The position numbers were made by a program, and so were the translations under genes. The notes under the pieces were generated by a model, which saw only the letters and a list, made by a program, of their open reading frames with translations, had not been told where the DNA came from and did no database searches. This document shows positions 56,298 to 64,000 of a DNA stretch of 64,000 nucleotides, one piece after another (positions within the stretch are counted from its first letter, which is position 1; each line of letters begins with the position of its first letter). Where the stretch lies: NCBI GenBank assembly GCA_949752735.1, contig OX457036.1, forward strand, positions 6,850,692 to 6,914,691. The letters are read 5' to 3'. The stretch comes from Lumbricus terrestris. Taxonomy: Eukaryota > Annelida > Clitellata > Crassiclitellata > Lumbricidae.

Positions 56298-56805
56298 TGA
56301 AAGATTTACAAGTTTTGAGTGTTGTGTTCTTTCGGTCGAACAAAGTATACTTTTCGGACTGGTCGGATTTCTCTTCTCTAAGTTGTCCGTGACCACGTGC
56401 ACAGTGTTACCTCATATGCCCCTCCCTCCCACTAAGACCCAGTCCATGAGTGTGTGCTCATGTTGGTCCGTTTTTCAGGTGTTAATAAGTCTCTAGAGTT
56501 TCCTAGAATCATGTTTGCCTGTCGATATATTATATATTTACAACCGGGAATAGCGAACATGCTGATGAATATTCATAAAGCAATGATTTACTTAATGACA
56601 ATATTTATGACGTTAGCTGTTGAATATTCATACAGCGGTGATGCATACATGTAATTGATGACGGAATTGGACGCTTTCTACTGAATATTCATAAAGCGGT
56701 GATTGGTTAATGCGCTACCGACAAAAACATTATTTTATACTAATTTGCTTCTCTAGAAGATGCAAATTGGTCGCTATTCGTGAACCGTGTCTCCAGTTTT
56801 GGAAT

Positions 56806-56806
56806 T

Positions 56807-56840
<34 letters not shown>

Positions 56841-56862
56841 CACACACGCACACACACAAACA
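56806..56862. repeat. (AT)n and (CA)n microsatellite
   Basis: AT dinucleotides followed by CACACA. Confidence 0.9.
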
Positions 56863-56994
56863 TAGACATTAATAGCACTGTGTCCGGAAAACATTGACCA
56901 ATATTCAAATATGAAAATAAATAGTAAATCGTCATCAATGTTTTAAATTCAAACATCGCTTTAATCCTGGCATACTCATCAACAAATTAGTCAT

Positions 56995-58245
56995 TCATTT
57001 TATGAAAGGTACTCAGGAAAAAATTTCGTGATGATTACGTTTCGTTTCAATCTCTTCTCATCGATTTATTTCCATGAAGTAGATTTATGTCGCTATTTGA
57101 TGCAAAACGTTGATAACAATAAATTTTCCATGTCTTTGTTAAGACACCTTAAACAGTGCTTCAAAAGTGTAATATAATTTCAATTACTGTAACTTTGTGG
57201 TGTTGTTGAGGGTCGTCGATTTTGTGTTGAGAATTTGAGTTACAGAAAAGTCTGTCATGAAACAGGAAGTACAACCAACCATGGAATATAATATTGAAAT
57301 TGAGAACAGCTTGGGAGGGGTCGCATAGTCAAGGGAAGTGACTTCCCGGAAGACCATCCCATGTTGTTGAACCAACCACAGAGAATGAACGCCTCTGCAT
57401 TGTTGCAGTGCGAGTGAAAGGAACCATTAAGTCACCATGGACAGCAGAGCGCAGTGCGCGGCGGCCTAAGCAATTGGAAATATGGAATATATGTTGCTAA
57501 TTTTCCATGGGACCAACGGTATAATTATTTAATTCTTGACTTTTACTCAACCTGCACTTCCTGCCAACTCGATGATAGCAAGTGCACACACCGTACGCTG
57601 TCGCTGGGAAGATAAGACGGCGAGGGAGAGAACTGGTCATCCACCCTTATATGTATAAACTTAGAAAAGGAAGTTACTAGCTCTTCATGTGATTGCCACA
57701 TGGATATAATATTTTTTTTTTCATTTGTGAAAGGCACTCGGTGAAAAATTACGTGATGATTACGTTTCTTTTCAATTTTTTCTCATCGAATGAAGTAAGT
57801 TTATGTCGCTATTCGACCAAGACGTTGATAATTATAAATTTTCATTGTCTTTGTTAAGAAACCTTAAACAGCGTTTCAAAAGTGTAATATAATTTTAATT
57901 ACTGTGACTTCTGTCGTGTTCTCGAGGATCCTCCATATTACGTTGAAAATTTGAGTTGCTTAAAAGTTTGTCACGAAACAGCAAGTGCAACCAACCATGG
58001 AACATTATAATGTTGATTTTTCATGGGGCCAGCGGTATAATTATTTAATTCTTGACTTTTGCTCAACCTGCACTTCCTGCCAACTCGTTGATAGCAAGTG
58101 CACACACCGTACGCTGTCGCTGGGAAGATAAGACGGCGAGGGAGAGAACTGGTCATCCACCCTTATATGTATAAACTTAGAAAAGGAAGTTACTAGCGCT
58201 TCATATGATTGCCTCGTGGATATATTACTTTATTAACACATTCAA
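56995..58245. repeat. Tandem duplication, two units, second with internal deletion
   Basis: Unit 1 (56995-57724) and unit 2 (57725-58245) share TCGTGATGATTACGTTTCG-type, TTAAACAG...TTCAAAAGTGTAATATAA, CAACCAACCATGGAA, GGTATAATTATTTAATTCTT, ACACACCGTACGCTGTCGCT and TATATGTATAAACTTAGAAA. Unit 2 lacks about 220 bp corresponding to 57295-57485. Confidence 0.85.
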
Positions 58246-58339
58246 CGCCGACCCTATTTTACCGGCTGGGCCAGAGAATATAACACATAAAGCCTACATG
58301 AAAAATGTATACAGCATCAACGACGAACAACTTCTCCAC

Positions 58340-59015
58340 GTTGTAATCTGGTACCAACAACATCGCGTGGGAGATACTTTCTATTCGAACGAAGCGTTCC
58401 ACAGAGTAGCGTCTTTCAGAAGCTCTTTAGCCAATGGTAGACTTCTGTAGAAATTATCGACATAATAAAATTATTATACAGTGCGTCCTTTGTCCAGCAG
58501 GCTGTCTGCCAAGGTCAAAACGACAGTCTCTCCATGCCCGTACGGTGATCTAACGTTGAGAGTCGATTTGCCACAATAGATCTTCGCGTTGTAGACGTAG
58601 CCATTTGGAGAACAGAGCAGGTAGATCTTCACGCCGTACTGATGTCTCTTTCCCGGTATAAATTGGCGAAATTGGAGTCGCCCTCTCCACAAAACCATTG
58701 CTTCATCGATTGAGATTGCTTGACCAGGTCTATATAGACTTTGAAAATTCTTCAGCAACAAATCGGTTATTGTTTGCAGTTTGCCAAGTCTATCGTGTAA
58801 TATTGTGGCAGAGTTCGTGGAAAAGTGCCAAAACTTCACAATCAATTCGTAGCGATTTCTTGACAAAATGTTACCGAATACAGGGGTGGCAAGTATGGGG
58901 TCTGTCGACCAGTAGTCTCGTATTTCTGGCTTATGAACGCGTTGAAGCGTTTCAAAACATTCGCCAGGTTTCACCTCTACAAGGCTGTACATCATATTCG
59001 TGCAATACAGGCCGG
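58340..59015 (-). pseudogene. piggyBac transposase, catalytic core relic
   Basis: The minus frame 58995-58474 (173 codons) carries piggyBac landmarks in order: YWSTDPILATPVF, LSRNRYELIVKFWHF, ISIDEAMVLWRGRLQF (first catalytic Asp in SIDE), YGVKIYLLCSPNGYVYNAKI and LLDKGRTV. A 17-base AT-only run (58462-58478) brings in stops. The next conserved block VDNFYRSLPLA, with the second catalytic Asp, resumes directly after it. A further frame break follows before LCGTLRSNRK (to about 58345). The third Asp region and C-terminal zinc finger are missing. Inactive; it would have been a TTAA-specific cut-and-paste transposase. Confidence 0.88.
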
Positions 59016-59055
59016 TCTAATAACTCTCTGCAGGCCAATCATCGATAATAAATAG

Positions 59056-59540
59056 GTAGTATATAGGACGTAAATATACGTCCCGGGCCCAGCGGATAGC
59101 CATATTTGGGACGTATATATATACGTCCCGGGCGCTGAGTCCTCGGGCTATCAAGGATTGACAGTGTTTTGTTTCCCCCTAGGTTTTCACAAATAATACT
59201 TTTTTGCGTTTGGAATAAAATTTTGACATTTTAGGTAGCGCTGCTGTAGAGGGTTCATTTGCACACATTTTAAGGTAAAATTTGTGATGATACTCTATGC
59301 CGTTCAAAAGTTATACCCGATATACCCGAGGTACCAGAGGATGGATACCACCCCTTAGATGACGGACTATATCTTATCCATCATTTAATACGAATAAGCA
59401 TGAATTAAACCATTCTATAGAGGGACTGAGGGGCTACATTTACATGCTCATTGAGCTGTCTTTTGACAACCAGAAGTGCTAAAATGAATTAAACTATAGA
59501 AAAATATTTGTTATTTTTAGTAACAATTTGTTTCTATTAT
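59056..59540 (+). mobile_element. piggyBac-like MITE fragments next to the transposase relic
   Basis: Two GGACGTATATATACGTCC-type palindromes (about 59063-59087 and 59107-59131). CCTCGGGCTATCAAGG (59131) then starts a stretch matching the inverse of 25415-24950: GGAATAAAATTTTGA, CTGTAGAGGGTTCATT, GTTCAAAAGTTAYA, GGTACCAGAGG. Confidence 0.65.
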
Positions 59541-59544
59541 AACT

Positions 59545-59640
59545 AGGGCTGTTGATTTAATCGCGTTAACGCTTGCGATTAACGCATAAAATATGTGCGA
59601 TTAAAAATGTTAACGCATTAATCGTACGCGATAAATAGAT
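59545..59640 (+). mobile_element. Possible hAT MITE end
   Basis: CTAGGGCTGTTGATTTAATC, GCGTTAACGCTTGCGATTAA; such GTTAACG/GATTAACGCG-rich ends are known for vertebrate and invertebrate hAT MITEs (memory). No partner end found. Confidence 0.35.
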
Positions 59641-59939
59641 CTGATTAAAATGAAATCACAAAAAGAAAAAAAACTCGTTTTAAACGGAACGCTCATACTT
59701 AAAACTGGTGATACATAATACATACCTGGGCGGAGTTTGGTTTCCGTTCCTGGAAGGGCTAAAGCCCTCAGGGGGGGGCTAAGCCTGGGAAAAAACCATT
59801 CACACGGTAAAAAATGAATCTAGGTAAGTCAAAAGTAATTAGAAAGAATGCATTCAGTCTTTAAATGTTATGGATCTGTCCGTCAGAAATATATACACGG
59901 ACTATTCACGCTACTTGAGGTGTTAATCTAAATATAAGA

Positions 59940-60052
59940 GCTCCGCCACTGGTTGCACTCAGCCAGTGCCAGTCCCAAGCCTGGATATAGGAGGATGGTG
60001 TCGCTAATGATCTTTGTTGTCACACAGTGACGTTAACTGCATACTAGGGTAT
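59940..60052 (-). repeat. B-type dispersed repeat, copy 5
   Basis: CTCCGCCACTGGTTGCACTC to ACAGTGACGTTAACTGCA. Minus frame open: IISDTILLYPGLGLALAECN. Confidence 0.75.
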
Positions 60053-60085
60053 ACTACCTAATCTAAATAAGAGCCGTATTATGCC

Positions 60086-60152
60086 AAGCATTTTTTCGAG
60101 CAAAACGACCTCTGTTGTCATAAGCCCTCGTCCAATCTGGATCCATCCTATT
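60086..60152 (-). repeat. A-type repeat, diverged copy
   Basis: GCCGTATTATGCCAAGCA, CCTCTGTTGTCATA, TCTGGATCCATCC. Confidence 0.6.
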
Positions 60153-60304
60153 CTAAAATTCAAACCTCGTGTATAAAGTAAAGGCAGACACACAAACAAA
60201 GGCGTGTATGGAATCCTGTTCATTGTGCCACACGACTGATTAAGATTGGATCCTTTCGACCACGTCGATGCGTTCGTAGAATTTTATGATGGTGGACAGA
60301 ACGT

Positions 60305-60405
60305 AAAGATGGATGGATCCAGATTTGACGACGGATTAATTTATTTATGACAACAGAGGCCATTTCACTCGAATAAGATTTGCTTGGCATTATACAGCAC
60401 TTTTT
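60305..60405 (+). repeat. A-type repeat, diverged copy
   Basis: GATGGATGGATCCAGATTTGA, TATGACAACAGAGGCC, TTGGCATTATACAGCACTT. With 60086-60152 it forms an inverted pair about 155 bp apart. Confidence 0.65.
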
Positions 60406-60489
60406 CAAATTGTCTCTATCTGCTGAATTTTTGGTCGAAAAATTTATACATGTAGGTATCTTTTCTTATGTAACTCAAAGCACCACTGA

Positions 60490-60592
60490 AAATGGATGGA
60501 TCCGATTTGACCAGGGTCTATGACAACAGAGGCCGTTACCCTGGGCAGAAATTTGCTCGGCGTATTACAGCACTTAAGAGCAAGGTACTGAG
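60490..60592 (+). repeat. A-type dispersed repeat, well preserved
   Basis: GGATGGATCC to ACTTAAGAGCAAGGTACTGA. The plus frame is open: GSDLTRVYDNRGRYPGQKFA and onward, for about 36 codons. Confidence 0.8.
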
Positions 60593-61032
60593 ACCAGTTT
60601 TTTGAATTTAAATCATTTTTGTATAGAATTATAGATTTATGGAATCGAACTAAAAGGTGTCCATTATTTGATTATTTTCGTTTTACTAGCTGGCGGAAAT
60701 TTGAAACGTCGCCCATTACAATTATAGACGCCACTACTAAGCTGTCTGTGTCAAAGTGTCAGTTGTAGATCATCCAGCTATTACGGAATTTTGCATACTT
60801 GGCATTGGTAGCCTATAGTTGTATTCGAACATTAACAAAGCGTCATACGAATGGTTAGATGGACTCCCAACCCGGACCAGTGACATTAGCGGCAAACAGG
60901 AATGTTTATAGGTCCCTGGGGAACTGAGAGAAGATGATAATTATCAGGATCAAGTGAGATATCATGACAGTGGTGAATCCAGGCTACAGAAATAAAACTC
61001 ATGTCCAATGCGAAGGGACCATCTGAGGGAGG

Positions 61033-61074
61033 ATGTCGAAGATTGCCACTCTTCTGCTGGCTAAGAATTACATC
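61033..61074 (+). pseudogene. Olig-like bHLH helix 2 remnant
   Basis: 14 codons [14 protein letters not shown], closer to the animal Olig/Bhlhe22 consensus than copy A. An out-of-frame trace of the preceding loop (GPS) lies just upstream. Everything N-terminal in this copy is lost or shifted. Confidence 0.7.
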
Positions 61075-61089
61075 CAACAGTCTTATCTA

Positions 61090-61447
61090 ATCTATAGTCT
61101 AATCTGACAAAGCGCTTCTCACAGCAGAGCTATTCAGAAGCGCTCTCAGCGTGACAGGCCCATGTAAAAAGAAATGTCTTCAAGCAGCGAACAGATGCAG
61201 GTGAATTTTCTACAAGAATCTTGCCACGAATTTCAGAAGAAAGGTGATTCCAAATTAAAGGACCAACAATAGCAAAAACCGGATGTTGGGTTAATGAGGT
61301 TCGTGATCTACACATGTAGGTTGAAATTAGCTCGATGAAATGCCTGTTCGACGATATCCACCGGGTATACGACGACACCAAAACATCGATTACATCAAGG
61401 GAGAAACAGATCCCGGTGTTACAGTAGTCGCGGACTTTGGAGTTCAT
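61090..61447 (-). pseudogene. CR1/L2-like LINE C-terminal fragment
   Basis: A 105-codon minus frame ending ...FLFTWACHAESASE, with HPVFAIVGPLIWNHLSSEIR. The SASE end and the GCGCT hairpin match the 9857 LINE. 5' truncated. Confidence 0.8.
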
Positions 61448-62215
61448 TTATATCCTGCAATGGTTCTGATGTTGACCAACCCTTCGCGCACCCGTGCTCA
61501 CTCTGCGAAATGTCAGTCGAATTTTCTCCGACCTTCTTTAGATTTGATAGACCCACGGACACCAAAGGGGGACTATAGATATCCACATAAAATAGAACGA
61601 TCTGTGCGGTAATTTCAGATGAATCCACTGTCATCCAAGTAAGTCTGCCCTAATCCAATGGACGCATTAAGCTCTCTTATAAACGTCAAAAGCTCGTCAT
61701 CTAGCCTGTTCTGTTTGCTCACATGTTAGCTTAGAGCACTGTCTGGTGCTAAACAACCATGATCAGCCTTCAAGCTCACCCCAGCCGAGTCACTTCAACT
61801 CCAGTGTCTCGGATCTATACGTCAACTTTCAGATAATTATCGGTTTTCTGTGGAAGCCGGACAAAGCAATCGAGAAACGCCTTAACCGGAAAAACAAACA
61901 CACTTCAGCTGCCCATACGTCACATCTGACTGCGGTCTTTCTCTTCCAAATTCGTTTGTGTGACCTACTTGTCATCCTGGCCATACTTTCGTTTTGGGTG
62001 TGAAGCGAAACAAACAGCGTTTGTTGCAGTACAGTAACAGTAAACGATACTTGCAGCAGAACTTACATGCATCACGTTGTTGAATGATTGCGCCTTTGAT
62101 CTATAAACTATAAATGGATTTGGTTATTTCTTTTTGAGGGTGTTTAGAAACCGAATGGTAACAGTCAATATTATAACTGTCACTATTATTTGTCGTTGGA
62201 AGAAGTTGAATGAAA

Positions 62216-62590
62216 TGCATGGATGACATTACTGTATGTACAGATAAGTAGACAAGCTGGTCGAGTTTAAATCTTCTGATTACCGATTGACATTCAATGG
62301 CGATAGTGAGTTCTTATATTTCAGCGGAAAATTCAAACAGAATAATAACGCCACTGTTTGTAATCGGACAATGCCAGCCAAAGTCTTTTGGTGTCTTGTA
62401 ATAGACACAGACAGCTTAGTGATCAATAAAAAGTATTGATTGGTGTTATCACACAATATTGTTTAAAGTAAACAAACATGTTATCCTGCATTAATGATAT
62501 TCGTTTACGGATTACTTCCGGTAATGACTTCATCAAAACTTCATGTCGTATATTCTGTATATGAAAATATTTAATTTTATTAATTTCTCG
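62216..62590. other. No gene recognised
   Basis: AT-rich, no motif. Confidence 0.4.
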
Positions 62591-62591
62591 C

Positions 62592-62665
<74 letters not shown>

Positions 62666-62710
62666 GCGCGTGCGCGTGCGCGTGGCGCGCGCGCGTGTGT
62701 GTGTGTGTGT
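62592..62710. repeat. (AT)n, (GT)n and GCGC-rich microsatellite
   Basis: AT, then GT, then CGTGCGCG and GCGCGC. Frames are artefacts. Confidence 0.95.
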
Positions 62711-62901
62711 AATTATGAACATTTAAATAGCTCCGTACAAAAACCTGACGAAGGTTAAAAAAGATGGAGAAATGCATGGCTTATAGTCACCTTGCAATGG
62801 TATTTAAATTTATGTTGCTAGTCCATGATCAGTGTTTATTTACCCACATCAAGTCTTATTTAATAATGGAACCATGCTTCAAGTCTGCATATTTTGCAGT
62901 T

Positions 62902-63174
62902 TAAATATGATGTCTACAAGTCGAGATCTACCTTTGTATGTCTGCCCATTGGTGCAACTGGTCAGTTTGGCTCAACTAGCGCTACTGGAAGAAGTGAAAT
63001 CACTGGAACCAGTGGATCAACAGGTTCCTCTGGTCGGACTGGATGCGCTGGTGCATCAGAGACATCTGGCGCCAGAGGTATTACTGTTGTCAGAACGAAA
63101 GTAACTAGAATTAAACTCAATATCAAAGCAATTGGTGAGGGAATATTTATTGCGTCTATGGATAGACAAAGAAA
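62902..63174 (+). CDS. Candidate exon: collagen-like Gly-x-Thr/Ser-Gly segment
   Basis: A possible acceptor (ATATTTTGCAG, ending 62901) and donor (AAG|GTATGT, 63175) bound an open frame of 91 codons in one phase. It reads FKYDVYKSRSTFVCLPIGAT, then about 13 Gly-X-X-like triplets rich in Thr and Ser (GATGQFGSTSATG..., GTSGSTGSSGRTG), then a strand-like stretch (VTRIKLNIKAIGEGIFIASM). It could be part of an extracellular or matrix protein. Alternatives: an isolated or decayed exon. No partner exon is recognised in the window; the gene may continue outside it. Confidence 0.45.
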
Positions 63175-63534
63175 GGTATGTTATATGATTTTTTATTATT
63201 ACTCATGATACTATCATACTTCAATAAGTATTATTTACTGTTAATAATTATAAGTACAGATTATATATTTATAATTATTATTTAAATGTCTTCTTACGTG
63301 TGCGATCTTTCACATTTCAAACAGTCAATTTACAAAATATTTTTATCCTTGAAAACCAATTGAAATCACATCCTTTGAACATCCTTGGCTTCCAAATTCT
63401 TGTAGTTTAGTAGTTCTTGCTTGATATGTGTTCCATTTGTAGCAATTGCTGCTAATTGTTTATTGGTCTGCAATTCATGACCGTGTTGGACAACATGGAT
63501 AAGCTGATTCCAGTGCTATACAGTGAGCTTGTAT

Positions 63535-63748
63535 AATAATACTCACGTCCACAGTTATTCAATAGTACGGTCTGACATAAGTCTAACTGAACTGAGGAAT
63601 TTGTACAACAATAAAGCATTTTTTGGCAGTAATAATCATAAAATATCTTGAACCACTCTAGGTATTCAATGCCATTGTTCCTAATATTGTTAACGCCGAT
63701 GTTATCCGGAACATCCAGAGAATATATGTTACGTTGAGAGAAATACAA
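63535..63748 (-). other. Candidate minus-strand exon with Cys-rich segment, unknown
   Basis: The minus frame from 63748 runs 98 codons. Its first part contains YDYYCQKMLYCCTNSS and LDLCQTVLLNNCG, then a donor-like GGAC|GTGAGT (about 63545-63552). No acceptor could be chosen. Function unknown. Confidence 0.25.
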
Positions 63749-63760
63749 TATATCACCTGG

Positions 63761-64000
63761 TCACCTGGTGCCGTCAGCTCTTGGAGCTCTGGCGATATTC
63801 TTGATGTATCCTCTCCAGTGTCCCCTCTCTCTTGTTGCCTCTCTCAGCTCCTCCAAGTTCATGCCAGACTTTTCCTGTACCTCATCCAACCATCTCTTCC
63901 TTGGTCTTCCGCGTCTCCTCCTTCCCTCACCGCATGCCGTCATCAGCTCCTTCTCCAAACCGTTAGATCTCATCACATGGCCGAAGTAGCTCAATTTCCT
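63761..64000 (-). pseudogene. Non-LTR retrotransposon C-terminus, running off the window
   Basis: LSYFGHVMRSNGLEKEL, GRRRRGRPRKRWLDEV, LREATRERGHWRGYI and a stop at 63761: the GHV-x-R...GRPR-x-x-WLD region downstream of RT of LINEs common in invertebrates. The element starts beyond the right edge. Confidence 0.8.

Larger units (their letters stand above)
60875..62215 (+). repeat. Duplicated Olig-like segment, copy B, interrupted by a LINE fragment
   Basis: Collinear with 45900-47480. Contains CGGACCAGTG...ACAGGAATGTTT (shared with 53665-54200), helix 2 of the bHLH (61033-61074) and the downstream blocks. The LINE fragment 61090-61447 lies between the bHLH and downstream parts and is absent from copy A. 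Confidence 0.7.

Overview
The window looks like AT-rich, non-coding-dominated nuclear DNA of an animal, most likely a marine invertebrate. The reasons are CR1/L2-type and other non-LTR retrotransposon relics, a tRNA-derived SINE, hAT and piggyBac families, long (CATA)n, (CATC)n, (ATTC)n and (GAT)n microsatellites, and decayed pieces of an Olig-like bHLH gene. The LTR element has the Gmr1 gene order (integrase before reverse transcriptase), which was first described in deuterostomes. That makes an echinoderm, hemichordate, tunicate or similar animal plausible, but the sequence does not settle it. I see no intact, convincing host gene, no rRNA gene and no functional tRNA.

Layout. 0-3.4 kb: mostly unassigned DNA with a foldback element built from inverted arrays of about 15 bp. 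3.4-11.8 kb: non-LTR relics, a GAT microsatellite, a tRNA-derived SINE, a 2.36 kb non-autonomous hAT element with a perfect 8-bp target duplication, and a CR1/L2-like LINE (minus strand) whose truncated 5' end abuts (CATA)n. 12-19 kb: a complete 6.56 kb Gmr1-like Ty3/gypsy retrotransposon with visually identical 433-bp LTRs, sitting inside a second foldback element. 19-29.6 kb: short dispersed repeats (called A and B here), a deleted piggyBac element, a LINE (minus) interrupted by a hAT MITE and a piggyBac MITE, and a 2.2 kb long-inverted-repeat element that contains a SINE. 30-45 kb: LINE fragments, a second copy of the large hAT element, a palindrome with an A repeat at its centre, and a third piggyBac-like element filled with TATG/CATA microsatellite. 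45-64 kb: a duplicated segment carrying Olig-like bHLH remnants (two long copies and two partial ones), a tandem duplication, a piggyBac transposase relic, further LINE fragments, and at the right end two candidate exons, one collagen-like.

No genes here appear to work together as a pathway. The window is best read as a stack of nested insertions, many datable relative to each other by target-site duplications. The points most worth following up are: the pol order of the LTR element and its in-frame stop despite identical LTRs; a shared architecture of TTAA-flanked elements with a family-specific subterminal palindrome; AT-only near-palindromic micro-insertions inside three independent coding relics; the dispersed A/B repeats with a conserved open frame that begins like a signal peptide; and the multiplied Olig-like segment.
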